This document shows positions 32,698-41,698 of a stretch of 64,000 bases of DNA, in pieces (positions within the stretch are counted from its first letter, which is position 1; every line of letters begins with the position of its first letter). The translations under genes were made by a program, and so were the position numbers. This stretch comes from Alistipes sp. (GTDB taxonomy: Bacteria; Bacteroidota; Bacteroidia; Bacteroidales; Rikenellaceae), in NCBI GenBank assembly GCA_020026395.1, contig JAHHQM010000005.1, positions 62,001 to 126,000 of the forward strand, given 5' to 3'. The notes beneath the pieces were generated by a model, which was not told the DNA's origin, searched no databases, and saw only the letters and a list, made by a program, of their open reading frames with translations.

Positions 32698-33579
32698 ATG
32701 TCTCGGTTAAATGACAAGGAAGGCGTACTTCACAAACCCGATTGGCTGAAAATCAGACTCAGCGTAACACCGGGCTATTCTGAAGTAAAAAAAATCGTCA
32801 GGGAACATCACCTGCATACGATTTGCAGCAGCGGCCGCTGCCCCAATCAGGGCGAATGCTGGAAAAACGGCACGGCCACATTCATGATCCTGGGGGACAT
32901 TTGTACCCGCGGATGCCGATTCTGCGCCACGCAGACAGGCCGTCCGTTGGCACCCGACCCCAAGGAACCTGCAAACGTCGCAGAGAGTGTCTCGCTGATG
33001 AAGCTTCGCCATGTCGTTGTGACGTCTGTGACTCGCGATGACCTCCCCGACGGAGGCGCCCGCCAATGGGCCGAAACCGTCAAGGCCATCCGCGAACAAA
33101 ATCCCAATACCGTAATTGAGCTCCTTATTCCCGATTTGGATGCCCGTCCCGAACTGATCGACATCGTGGTTGATGCCCGCCCCGATATTATCGGACACAA
33201 CCTCGAAACCGTCGCCCGGCTCACTCCCCTGGTACGCTCCCGTGCCAAATATCCGACAAGCCTCAGCACACTGAAGTATATGTCCGACCGCGGAGTGATC
33301 ACCAAGAGCGGCCTGATGCTCGGACTGGGCGAAACCGAAGAGGAGGTGCTGCAAGCCATGCGCGATCTACGCGCGGCGGGCGTGCAGATTCTGACTCTCG
33401 GACAGTACCTTCGACCGACTATGGAGCACTATCCCGTTGCGGCGTATATCACTCCCGAAAAATTCGAATGGTACAAACAGAAAGCGTTGGAGATGGGATT
33501 CGGCTTTTGTGCGAGCGCACCGATGGTTCGCTCCTCGTATAAAGCCGAAATGGCCCTGAAAGCGATAAAAGGTTTGTAG
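32698..33579 (+). CDS. lipA: Lipoyl synthase
   Basis: A 293-residue radical-SAM enzyme that inserts two sulfur atoms into protein-bound octanoyl groups to make lipoyl cofactors for 2-oxoacid dehydrogenases and the glycine cleavage H protein. The auxiliary cluster ligands are C43, C48 and C54 (CSSGRCPNQGEC), and the radical-SAM cluster ligands are C69, C73 and C76 (CTRGCRFC). RSSYKAE at the C-terminus supplies the Arg-Ser-Ser ligand motif. The start at 32698 gives the standard length. It is followed by lipB after 2 nt, so both lipoylation steps are co-expressed. Confidence 0.97.
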   Translation: MSRLNDKEGVLHKPDWLKIRLSVTPGYSEVKKIVREHHLHTICSSGRCPNQGECWKNGTATFMILGDICTRGCRFCATQTGRPLAPDPKEPANVAESVSLMKLRHVVVTSVTRDDLPDGGARQWAETVKAIREQNPNTVIELLIPDLDARPELIDIVVDARPDIIGHNLETVARLTPLVRSRAKYPTSLSTLKYMSDRGVITKSGLMLGLGETEEEVLQAMRDLRAAGVQILTLGQYLRPTMEHYPVAAYITPEKFEWYKQKALEMGFGFCASAPMVRSSYKAEMALKAIKGL

Positions 33580-33581
33580 AC

Positions 33582-34379
33582 ATGAACATTTCGATTCGCG
33601 ACCTCGGACGCATGGATTACAAAAGTTGCTGGGAACTGCAACAATCCCTGTTCGAGGAGTTGCTCCGGACAAAGAGCGGAGCACACGATGCGACAACACC
33701 CCACGGTGTTGCCGCCCCCTTGTCGTGTCCCGATGCCGAAATAAATTCCACAAATATTCTTTCACCACGCAATGCCGACACGGCAGGTTGCGTTTTATTG
33801 GTTGAGCACCCGCCTGTTTACACGCTGGGCAAGAGCGGTCATATGGAAAACCTGCTGATCGACCGCCCCGCCCTCGAGAAATTGGGTGCCACGTTCTTTC
33901 ACATCGACCGTGGAGGCGACATCACGTTCCACGGCCCGGGACAGCTGGTCTGCTACCCGATTCTCGACCTCGAGAAGTTGGGGATCGGCTTAAGACGCTA
34001 TATCGAGATCCTCGAGGAGACGGTCATCCGTACGGTTGCCCATTACGGCATCCGCTCCGGCCGCATTGCGGCAGCTTCGGGCGTCTGGATGGGCGGTGAG
34101 ACGGTCTACGCGGACGGACAACCCGAAACGCGCCCCACACTCCCGCGTAAGGTGTGCGCCATCGGCGTACGCTCGTCGCGTTTTGTGACGATGCACGGCT
34201 TTGCGCTGAACGTATCGACCGACCTTGGTTGGTTCACGCGCATCAACCCCTGCGGATTTACCGATAGGGGCGCAACATCGATCGAGCGCGAATGCGGTCA
34301 CACGGTTCCGATGGACGAAGTGAAAGAACTGATTGTTAAACACTTAAGTGAGATATTAAATGTTAAAATATATAAATAG
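33582..34379 (+). CDS. lipB: Octanoyl-[ACP]:protein N-octanoyltransferase
   Basis: A 265-residue enzyme transferring octanoate from acyl carrier protein to apo-proteins, supplying LipA. The signature RGGDITFHGPGQLVCYPI begins at residue 110; the catalytic Lys is K190 (RKVCAIGVRSSR) and the catalytic Cys is C224 (INPCGF), with GFALNV between. Residues 31-69 form an insert not typical of the family (LRTKSGAHDATTPHGV then a Ser/Asn-rich segment), which makes the protein longer than the usual 210-240. The insert is in the N-terminal region away from the active site, so activity is expected. It sits between lipA (2 nt) and recJ (8 nt). Confidence 0.95.
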   Translation: MNISIRDLGRMDYKSCWELQQSLFEELLRTKSGAHDATTPHGVAAPLSCPDAEINSTNILSPRNADTAGCVLLVEHPPVYTLGKSGHMENLLIDRPALEKLGATFFHIDRGGDITFHGPGQLVCYPILDLEKLGIGLRRYIEILEETVIRTVAHYGIRSGRIAAASGVWMGGETVYADGQPETRPTLPRKVCAIGVRSSRFVTMHGFALNVSTDLGWFTRINPCGFTDRGATSIERECGHTVPMDEVKELIVKHLSEILNVKIYK

Positions 34380-34387
34380 TAAAAATT

Positions 34388-36154
34388 ATGCCCACAGAAA
34401 AACGCTGGGTAGTGAAGCCGCAGGGAGATCCCCAAACGGTGGCAAAACTTGCCTCCGAATTACAGATCTCGCCCGTGTTGGCTAATCTACTCGTACAGAG
34501 AGGCATAGACACATTGGGTAAAGCGGACAAGTTCTTCAAGCCGAGCCTGTCCGATCTCCACGATCCGTTTCTGATGAAGGATATGGATGTGGCGGTTGCC
34601 CGCGTCGAACGCGCCGTGGAGCGCCATGAGAAGATCATGGTTTACGGCGATTACGATGTGGACGGCTGTACGGCCGTGTCGCTGGTGTATAAATTCCTGC
34701 GCCAGATCGGCCACAAAGACCTGATGTTTTACATCCCCGACCGATATACCGAAGGCTACGGCATATCGATCAAAGGAATTGATCTGGCCGCCCAAAAGGG
34801 CGTGAAACTGATCATCGCACTGGACTGTGGCATCAAAGCCATGGAGAAAGTGGTCTATGCGAAAAACAAGGGCGTGGATTTCATCATCTGCGACCACCAT
34901 TTACCGGCCGACGAGATTCCGCAGGCCGTAGCCGTACTCGATCCCAAGCGGGTCGATTGTCACTATCCGTTCGACGAATTGTCGGGGTGTGGTGTCGGGT
35001 TCAAGCTGGTTCAGGCCTATGCCCAGAAGCACAACATCCCCTTCGAACAGATCACCTCGCTGCTCGACCTTTTGGTCGTGAGCATTGCCTCCGACATTGT
35101 GCCGCTGGTGGGTGAAAACCGCATCCTGGCACACTTCGGACTGAAGGATTTGAATCACAACCCGTCGAGCGGACTGTTGTCGATCATCAAAATCTGCGGA
35201 TTGGACCGTCACAACATCACCATCGACGACATCGTCTTCAAGATCGGCCCGCGCATCAATGCGGCAGGCCGCATGCGGATGGACGAGAACGACGAGAACG
35301 CCTCTCCGTCGGGAGGTCATGCCGCCGTGGAGCTCCTCATCGAGGGTAACGAGCAGCAGGCCGCCAAGTTCGGCAAGGTGATCGACGACTACAACCAGGA
35401 TCGCAAGTCGATCGACCGCCACGTGACGCAGGAGGCACACGACTACATCGAGAGCAATCCCGAGTTGAAGCGCCGCAAGAGCACCGTGGTCTATAATCCC
35501 AAGTGGATGAAGGGCATTGTCGGCATCGTGGCGTCGCGTCTGATCGAGACCTACTACCGCCCGACGATCGTCCTGACGATGAGCAACGGATTTGTCACGG
35601 GATCGGCACGTTCGGTTCCCGGATTCGACCTTTATCAGGCCGTCGAGTCGTGTTCGGATCTGTTGGAGAACTTCGGCGGACACATGTACGCCGCAGGTCT
35701 GACGATGCGTCCCGAGAACATCGAGGAGTTCACGCGCCGCTTCAACGACTATGTAGAGAAGCACATCGACCCCCAGATGCTCATCCCGCAGGTCGATATC
35801 GACAGCGAGCTGCATTTCTCGGACATCACGCCACAGTTCCGCCGCGATCTGAACCGCTTCCAGCCGTTCGGGCCGGGCAACGCTTCGCCGATCTTCGTGT
35901 CGCACAACGCCTGCAACAACGGCGATGCCAAGTTGGTCGGACAGGAGCACGAGCACCTGCGGATGGGTCTGATGCAGCGTCAGAAGCCCAACAACCGCCT
36001 GCAGTCGATTGCCTTCCAGCAGCCGACGCACTACGAATGGATCCGTTCGGGACGACCGATCGACATCTGCTACCAGATTGTCGAGAACCACTTCCGCGGT
36101 TCGATTTCGACGCAGTTGCGCATCAAAGACATCAAGCCGGTCATCAACCGTTGA
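34388..36154 (+). CDS. recJ: Single-stranded-DNA-specific exonuclease RecJ
   Basis: A 588-residue 5'-3' ssDNA exonuclease of recombination and mismatch repair. DHH phosphoesterase motifs: VYGDYDVDGCTAVSLVYKF (motif I, metal-binding Asp residues), IALDCGIKA, and IICDHHLP (the DHH itself). The linker and DHHA1 domain contain KGIVGIVASRLIETYYRPTIVL, GSARSVPGFDLYQAVE and ENFGGHMYAAGLTM; a C-terminal OB-fold follows (FQPFGPGNASPIF). Length fits. It is the last gene of the lipA-lipB-recJ unit; the link with lipoylation is likely historical. A terminator follows 22 nt after the stop. Confidence 0.96.
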   Translation: MPTEKRWVVKPQGDPQTVAKLASELQISPVLANLLVQRGIDTLGKADKFFKPSLSDLHDPFLMKDMDVAVARVERAVERHEKIMVYGDYDVDGCTAVSLVYKFLRQIGHKDLMFYIPDRYTEGYGISIKGIDLAAQKGVKLIIALDCGIKAMEKVVYAKNKGVDFIICDHHLPADEIPQAVAVLDPKRVDCHYPFDELSGCGVGFKLVQAYAQKHNIPFEQITSLLDLLVVSIASDIVPLVGENRILAHFGLKDLNHNPSSGLLSIIKICGLDRHNITIDDIVFKIGPRINAAGRMRMDENDENASPSGGHAAVELLIEGNEQQAAKFGKVIDDYNQDRKSIDRHVTQEAHDYIESNPELKRRKSTVVYNPKWMKGIVGIVASRLIETYYRPTIVLTMSNGFVTGSARSVPGFDLYQAVESCSDLLENFGGHMYAAGLTMRPENIEEFTRRFNDYVEKHIDPQMLIPQVDIDSELHFSDITPQFRRDLNRFQPFGPGNASPIFVSHNACNNGDAKLVGQEHEHLRMGLMQRQKPNNRLQSIAFQQPTHYEWIRSGRPIDICYQIVENHFRGSISTQLRIKDIKPVINR

Positions 36155-36175
36155 TTTGCGGTTTTCGGAAACCCC

Positions 36176-36211
36176 AAAAAGGAATGTTCCCCGTGGAGCA
36201 TTCTTTTTTTA
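36176..36211 (+). terminator. Terminator of recJ
   Basis: AAAAGGAATGTTCC pairs with GGAGCATTCTTTT across CCGT, followed by Ts. The top of the stem (36186-36199) is a variant of the recurrent GTTCC...GGAAC word. Confidence 0.88.
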
Positions 36212-36227
36212 TGCGCACAAAAAAAAG

Positions 36228-36260
36228 CACCTTCGCCCGATGGGGAAAAGGTGCTTTTTA
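36228..36260 (-). terminator. Terminator of DUF4924-like gene
   Basis: On the minus strand AAAAAGCACCTT pairs with AAGGTGCTTTTTTT, 20-50 nt past the stop codon. Confidence 0.85.
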
Positions 36261-36278
36261 ACTTAATGCGGGAAGACG

Positions 36279-36839
36279 TTACTCCTCGTCGTTTTTGAAG
36301 AGGTCGATTTCGCCGCGCTCGACTTTACCGTAGATGGCCGCAAGTTCGGCAATGACGGGCGATACGAATTCCAGCGTGTCCTTCACAACCGAGTTCTTGT
36401 CGCCTTTGATGTGGTAGAGCATGGCGGCGTAAAGGGCGCGGAAACAAAGCTCCGTGTCGCTCATGGGGCGATCCCCCACCAACGCACGCAAACGCGGTAA
36501 TTCGGGCTCCAAACGGGCAAACGTGTGGCGGTAATGCTCGCCCACGGGCAGCTTCATGAGTTGCAGGTGCAGATCATGCAGATCACCGATCAGGTGGAGC
36601 GTGTGGTTCAGGTGTCCCTGCTCGGACTTGCCCTCCTCCTGAAGAAGATTCACCAGATCCATGTACCACACCAGAAAATCGGCTTTCTGCTGTTCGGTAA
36701 GATCCTTGCGCGGAGCCACCAGCTGCGAGTGAATCGCCTCGGGACTGAACTGCAGGGCACGGAACAAATCCTCCAACTGCCACAGGTAAAGAATATACTC
36801 GGCAATATTTTCGTGACGCTTTTTATGTGCTATATCCAT
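36279..36839 (-). CDS. DUF4924-like protein (186 aa)
   Basis: A 186-residue soluble helical protein starting MDIAHKKRHENIAEYILYLWQLEDLFRAL. This N-terminus and the length match what I recall of DUF4924, a Bacteroidetes-restricted family of unknown function; the assignment is tentative. The upstream in-frame extension (to 37118) reads into the phosphate transporter gene in another phase and is not used. The middle (LNHTLHLIGDLHDLHLQLM) is His/Leu-rich; the C-terminus ends with FKNDEE. It lies 151 nt downstream of the phosphate transporter on the same strand and has its own terminator. Confidence 0.75.
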   Translation of the reverse strand: MDIAHKKRHENIAEYILYLWQLEDLFRALQFSPEAIHSQLVAPRKDLTEQQKADFLVWYMDLVNLLQEEGKSEQGHLNHTLHLIGDLHDLHLQLMKLPVGEHYRHTFARLEPELPRLRALVGDRPMSDTELCFRALYAAMLYHIKGDKNSVVKDTLEFVSPVIAELAAIYGKVERGEIDLFKNDEE

Positions 36840-36990
36840 CGGTTTATATGTTAATTCTGAAAAGAGAATACGCAGATCATGGGTCGGGTGTTTCACTCCG
36901 CGACGATTTTCTTCGGATTCCGCCCCGAAAAAACGATTTAGGGGTGCCGATCCGAAGAACGCACCCCTAAAAATCCGATTCCATGTATTT

Positions 36991-39210
36991 TTACTCCTCG
37001 CGGCAGTTGCGCAGGTAATCCTCCTGTGCCTTGAGCAGGTTACGCGACTGAAGCACCATGTTCTTCGTCTCGGAAAGGATGGCCAGATAGAGGAGCGATG
37101 CCTTCGTGTGTACCTCACCGCGATTCAGACGCGCCAGTTCCTTCTCGACGGCCTTGTCCATCATCTCGAACAGCCCGTCGCGCTGTACCAGGACGGCCTC
37201 CACGTCGAGCGTCATCTCACCGTTCAACATGCCGTTGATCTGACGGTAGATCTGCTCCACTTCGTCGTTCACGGTCATCAGGTCACGTGCCTGATCCTTC
37301 GAAAGACCCTCATGGTTGTTGTCGATGTGCTCGAAGGCGGGTCGCGTGATGTGCAGCAACGCCTTGGTCAACTCATTGAGGTAATCCACCGCCTGCACAT
37401 AGAAGTGAGCCGTGTTCATGTCGCCCTGATGCACCTTCTTCAGAATGGGCAACAACGTATATTTGTGTTCGCGCGAGGTCTGGAACAGGTCATTGGCTTC
37501 GCGCATCATGTTCTTCAATTCACGACGGTTCTCGCGCATCACGGCGATCAGCGTACGGTCGTAGATGTGCGTGGCACGTACCATCGTCTGGATCAGCTCC
37601 TGACGCAATTCGCAAGCCGGATCGTCCACACCGCACACGGCACTCGACTTCTTGGTCTCGACCTCTTCGGGTTTGTGCGCCGATTTGTTGCTGTGGTAGA
37701 GCATCCATGCAGCCAGCACCGTCACCACCACGAAGGCCACCATACCGCCGTAGATCAGCACCAGTCCGACCAACAGGGCGATGACAAAACCACCCAAGGC
37801 CGTTACGAACCAACCCGCAATGATGGTCATGACACCCGAGATACGGTATACGGCACTCTCACGACCCCAGGCGCGGTCGGCCAGCGACGAACCCATCGCC
37901 ACCATAAAGCAGACGTACGTGGTCGAAAGAGGCAGTTTCAAGGAGGTTGCCAGCGAGATCAGCAACGCCGAGGTGGTCAGGTTGACCGTGGCGCGGATCA
38001 TATCGAACGGAGCTCCGCTGTGCTCGATGTCGGCATACTCGAATCGACATGCCATACGCTCGCGGATCTTGACGGGAACGATGCGCTCGTAGGTTTTGCC
38101 GAGGTTCAGCGCCAGACGGACGATCGAACGCGACAGGAACGACGAACCGTACTGCTGGTTGCCCTCCTCATCCTGGGCGGCGGCCAGCGAAAGCTCGGTT
38201 TCGGTCACGTGCATTGCCTTTTTCGACTTCCACAGCGTGAGGATCATCACACCGCCCGCAGCCAGCAGAAAGAGGAAGTTGGCGGGTTTGTCCTCGGCCA
38301 GCGCGTGCATGTTCATCGCCACATCGCCCGTCTCGCGCATCATCGAGTAGGCATCGAATCCCGCGATGGGCACACCGATGAAGTTCACCAGGTCGTTACC
38401 CGCAAAGGCCAGTGCCAGTGCGAACGTACCCGAGAGGATCGTGATGCGGAGGATATTGATTTTGAAGCGTTGCAGGAAGAACAACACGAGCGAGCAAACC
38501 ACCCAGCAGATCAACAGCGACGGCAACAGGTGCTGGTCGATCATGTGGATCACGTCGTTGTGGGCGATGGCGTTCTTCAGGCCCTTAAAGAGGGCGAAGT
38601 AGAGGATTGCCGTGAGCGATGCGCCGCACCACAATGCGCCGAAACGGTTCAGCACGGGGATATAACGGAACGAAAAGATCTCGCGCGAGATGTACATGAT
38701 GATCGTACCGAAGAAGAAGGCGATGACCACCGAGAGCAGGATGGCCGAGACGATACCCATGGCACGCGAGGTGTTGATGAATTCGCCGAGCGACGAGATG
38801 GTCAGCGTGTCATCCGCACCGATCTTATAAAACGAAACGGCCACTGCGGCACCCAATAGACAGAAGATGAGCGACACGGTGGTCGAAGTCGGCAGACCCC
38901 ACGAGTTGTAGAGGTCCAAAAGGATGATGTTTGCGAACATGACACCCAGATAGAGGGTCATCACTTCGTGGAAGGAGAACATCGCGGGGTTGAACATACC
39001 GCTGCGCGCCACCTCCATCATGCCGCTCGAGGAGATTACACCCAGCAGGATACCCACCGAAGCGACGGTAAGGATTACACGCAGGGGAGCGACTTTTGAA
39101 CCGATTGCCGAATTAAGAAAGTTCACGGCATCGTTCGTGACGCCGACGAAGAGTCCGAGTACTGCCAGGAGTGCCAAAATGGCGACCATGACGGTATAGA
39201 TTTCAATCAT
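36991..39210 (-). CDS. PiT family inorganic phosphate transporter with PhoU-like domain
   Basis: A 739-residue symporter of the PiT (PHO4) family. The start MIEIYTVMVA at 39210 is preferred to two in-frame ATGs upstream because a promoter box lies between them and the gene. The N-terminal repeat carries the GVTNDAVNFLNSAIGSKVA signature (normally GANDxANA..G), and the second repeat has GNDLVNFIGVPIAGFDA; about ten to twelve helices end near residue 545. After a Lys/Glu-rich linker (about 545-560), residues 565-739 are helical and PhoU-like (RATHIYDRTLIAVMRENRRELKNMM). Such fusions, common in Bacteroidetes, suggest phosphate uptake self-regulated by the tail. The gene is monocistronic or followed by the DUF4924-like gene. 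Confidence 0.93.
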   Translation of the reverse strand: MIEIYTVMVAILALLAVLGLFVGVTNDAVNFLNSAIGSKVAPLRVILTVASVGILLGVISSSGMMEVARSGMFNPAMFSFHEVMTLYLGVMFANIILLDLYNSWGLPTSTTVSLIFCLLGAAVAVSFYKIGADDTLTISSLGEFINTSRAMGIVSAILLSVVIAFFFGTIIMYISREIFSFRYIPVLNRFGALWCGASLTAILYFALFKGLKNAIAHNDVIHMIDQHLLPSLLICWVVCSLVLFFLQRFKINILRITILSGTFALALAFAGNDLVNFIGVPIAGFDAYSMMRETGDVAMNMHALAEDKPANFLFLLAAGGVMILTLWKSKKAMHVTETELSLAAAQDEEGNQQYGSSFLSRSIVRLALNLGKTYERIVPVKIRERMACRFEYADIEHSGAPFDMIRATVNLTTSALLISLATSLKLPLSTTYVCFMVAMGSSLADRAWGRESAVYRISGVMTIIAGWFVTALGGFVIALLVGLVLIYGGMVAFVVVTVLAAWMLYHSNKSAHKPEEVETKKSSAVCGVDDPACELRQELIQTMVRATHIYDRTLIAVMRENRRELKNMMREANDLFQTSREHKYTLLPILKKVHQGDMNTAHFYVQAVDYLNELTKALLHITRPAFEHIDNNHEGLSKDQARDLMTVNDEVEQIYRQINGMLNGEMTLDVEAVLVQRDGLFEMMDKAVEKELARLNRGEVHTKASLLYLAILSETKNMVLQSRNLLKAQEDYLRNCREE

Positions 39211-39239
39211 TTTTGAGAGTTTGTTAGATTTTTCACGAA

Positions 39240-39271
39240 CAAAAGTAGCCATTAAATTATGCCGTCCCAAG
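39240..39271 (-). promoter_or_regulatory. Promoter of phosphate transporter gene
   Basis: On the minus strand CTTG (39271-39268), 20 nt, TACTTTTG (39247-39240), 29 nt before the ATG at 39210. The -33 has one mismatch. Confidence 0.65.
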
Positions 39272-39448
39272 TCTGCAGAGGACATTTAACGGAATCATAA
39301 CCATTTGTTAATGATTTTTTAACATATTAGGAATCAATCTTTTGCCACTGTTTCAACTCTTTACGTAAAGCGCCCGATACTCTTCGAACGGTCTTTCCGC
39401 AACGAAAACCGCACTCCGCGGTCGTGTTTTCCGCACCTCAACACCCCG

Positions 39449-39485
39449 AAAAAAAACACGGCAACCCTTTCGGATTGCCGTGCAC
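39449..39485 (-). terminator. Terminator of BACON-type lipoprotein gene
   Basis: On the minus strand GCACGGCAATCCG pairs with GGTTGCCGTG across AAAG, then eight Ts. Confidence 0.9.
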
Positions 39486-39505
39486 CAAACAATTTTTCAA
39501 AAGCG

Positions 39506-41047
39506 TTATACGCCCATATTGGGATCGAAGGGCTGATCGGCACGACCCGTCGTCAGGTCGCCTGCCTCGTTACGTACCGAGTAGATCAGCGTCTGATCGG
39601 CCTTGATGGGGAAATCGGGCGTACCGAATACGAGGTACAGACCCTCACCCGAACGGAGCATTCCGAGACGCTCCTCGTCGAGTACCGTACCCATCATGTC
39701 GCACAGCTGCTCGATCGAGAACTGGTTCAACACGTTGTTCACGTCGGTCGTGTTACCCGCACGGTATTTCATCGAAACGACCGTCGAGCTCTGCAGGTGG
39801 AAGGTCACCTTCATGTTCTGGTTTGCGCCCTCGGCATCACCCTGCCAGGACTCCACCTCCACTTTCGGGCCCATGTTCTCGCCTCCGGCCTCGGTCATCA
39901 GCTCCTTGCGCTCAATCACCTTGCCCGCACCGTTCTCGGCCATCGCCAGGAACGTGTAGGAAGTACCGGGAGCCAGCTCCACGCAGGGAATCGTGATACC
40001 TGCCTCGGTATTGATCTCCTCCTTGATCATCTTGGGGGCGATCTTCAGACCGAAATCGGCCATGATGCGGTCGATATCGACCTTCGTCAGGTAATCCTCC
40101 AGATCCAACGAGCTCAACAGGGCATAACGTACTTTCTTGGCTACATCCGACTTGAAGGTGAAGGTCAGATGCGTACGGCCGTTCTCGTGGTTCTCGTTAC
40201 CGACCCAACCGTCAATCGTCACGGTAGGTGCAACCGTATCTCCCTCTTTGTCGGCCTCGACGGTATCCACCTCGTTGCCGCTCTCCTTGCTTTCCTTCTC
40301 ACCGCCGAACGTGTAGTCGTGGCAGATCGTACGGCGTGCACCGTCGGCCTCAACCACCTGTGCGATGAACGAAATGGCCAGATTCGGCTCGCCCATCAGC
40401 GTGAAGGCAGCCTCTTCGCCCGTCTTCAACTTTTCCAGGAGCGGCATTTCATGCTCGGCGAGGTCGTTACCCAGGCTGTACATGATCTGCGTCAGCGAGA
40501 AACCTGCGGCGAGGTTCTCCTTCACCTCCTCGGCGGGCAATGCCAGATAGCGGAACGTCTCCACCTTGGGGGCCTTCATAAAGAAGGTCACATACACTTC
40601 GGGCTCTGCACCGTCGATGTCACCGGCCACGCCGCGCACCGTAAATTCAGGGCCCTGCACCTCGGGGGCAGCAGCGGCAGCCTGCTTTACGGCAACCTTC
40701 ACCTCCTCGGCACCCTTGTAATTGACCTTCAGGGTAGCCTCACGACCGTTTTCGGTCTCGTTGGCCGCAACCGAGAACGAGATCACGCCCTCGGCGTCCT
40801 TCACGGTTACGTTCTCGATCCATTCGGCTTCGGTTGCAGCCTCCACCTTGGCACCGGTCGGGTTCTCCACCTTAAAATTAAGGGTGAACTCACCGCCTTC
40901 GGCCGTAGCATCAACCATAACGGGATTCACTGTCAATTTCGGGGCATTGGGCGCAGGATTCACCTCATCATCGTCGCTACATCCGACAAATGCAATCGAG
41001 CCTGCCATCAGCAGCAAAAAACTCCACAAATAAGCTTTCACTTTCAT
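39506..41047 (-). CDS. Surface lipoprotein with BACON-like N-terminal domain (513 aa)
   Basis: A lipoprotein with signal peptide MKVKAYLWSFLLLMAGSIAFVGC and a mature start CSDDDE, the Bacteroidetes surface-export signal. The ATG at 41047 is used; the open frame extends two codons to a TTG. Residues 30-120 form one BACON-like domain (TAEGGEFTLNFKVENPTGAKVEAATEAEWI...). The rest contains two beta-rich segments that look alike (GPEFTVRGVAGDIDGAEPEVYVTFFMKAPKVETFRY and GPKVEVESWQGDAEGANQNMKVTFHLQSSTVVSMKY), so it is an internal repeat of unknown fold. It is related in architecture to the other BACON lipoproteins at 20.4 and 57.9 kb. Ligand and function are unknown. Confidence 0.83.
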   Translation of the reverse strand: MKVKAYLWSFLLLMAGSIAFVGCSDDDEVNPAPNAPKLTVNPVMVDATAEGGEFTLNFKVENPTGAKVEAATEAEWIENVTVKDAEGVISFSVAANETENGREATLKVNYKGAEEVKVAVKQAAAAAPEVQGPEFTVRGVAGDIDGAEPEVYVTFFMKAPKVETFRYLALPAEEVKENLAAGFSLTQIMYSLGNDLAEHEMPLLEKLKTGEEAAFTLMGEPNLAISFIAQVVEADGARRTICHDYTFGGEKESKESGNEVDTVEADKEGDTVAPTVTIDGWVGNENHENGRTHLTFTFKSDVAKKVRYALLSSLDLEDYLTKVDIDRIMADFGLKIAPKMIKEEINTEAGITIPCVELAPGTSYTFLAMAENGAGKVIERKELMTEAGGENMGPKVEVESWQGDAEGANQNMKVTFHLQSSTVVSMKYRAGNTTDVNNVLNQFSIEQLCDMMGTVLDEERLGMLRSGEGLYLVFGTPDFPIKADQTLIYSVRNEAGDLTTGRADQPFDPNMGV

Positions 41048-41512
41048 AAACAATCAATTTTTAGAAATAAATATTAAAACTTTATTTATTGGTTACAAAA
41101 TTAACAAAATCTGCCAAACGACAAAAAAACGAGGAACTGTTTTTGCCGATTTTCCCCGAAAAAAATTTGGATACCTTAATATATAGAAAACCCGCCTGTA
41201 CCGCCCTTCCACCCTTCCACACGGCAAATTGTCCTCCCCTATGCGACCGCCCCGCTACCCCAACCCGCCTTTCTTCCGCCGTTCACTGCCGTCCCGAAAC
41301 AATTGCACACCGCCCCCGCAAGCCCCCCGTCATCTCCCGAGCCCTGCACTCTTTTTCGCCGAGCCGCCCGATGACTTCCCGTTTCCGTTCCCGTCCCCGA
41401 AAAATTCCCCGCAAACCACCAGACACCCGCCATTTCCCGAATTTCTGCTCTTCTTTCCACCGATCCGACACTCCTCTTCCCAACCGCCCCTCCGATCCGC
41501 ACCTCCGCCCCC
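41048..41512. other. 465-nt gap, mostly C-rich, no supported gene
   Basis: After an AT-rich promoter-proximal part (41048-41190) the plus strand becomes very C-rich (41200-41512). Open frames here are Pro/Arg/Ser/Phe low complexity and are rejected. No RNA gene was found. Confidence 0.55.
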
Positions 41513-41569
41513 CCCAAAAAAGGACACCTCCCCGAACCGTCATTTACGATGGTTCGAGGAGGTGTTTTA
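41513..41569 (-). terminator. Terminator of EF-G2 gene
   Basis: On the minus strand AACACCTCCTCGAACC pairs with GGTTCGGGGAGGTGTC, followed by CTTTTTT. It is 130 nt past the stop codon, giving an unusually long 3' UTR. Confidence 0.75.
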
Positions 41570-41698
41570 ATCGACAGGGTTTTTAAGCCCCGGCAATTCC
41601 CCGAGTGCACTGCCGCTTCACAGGACGCAGGCACCCAACACAATTATCAATTATCAATCTTATAAAACCTTTCAGAAATATATCCTTGTCAATAAATT

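Noticed and set aside
37108..38859. A 583-codon plus-strand frame over the phosphate transporter
   Set aside because: His/Asp/Arg-rich, without hydrophobic helices; antisense to a clear PiT protein.
41089..41586. A 165-codon frame upstream of the EF-G2 terminator
   Set aside because: Pro/Arg/His low complexity from a C-rich stretch; it also runs into the terminator hairpin.
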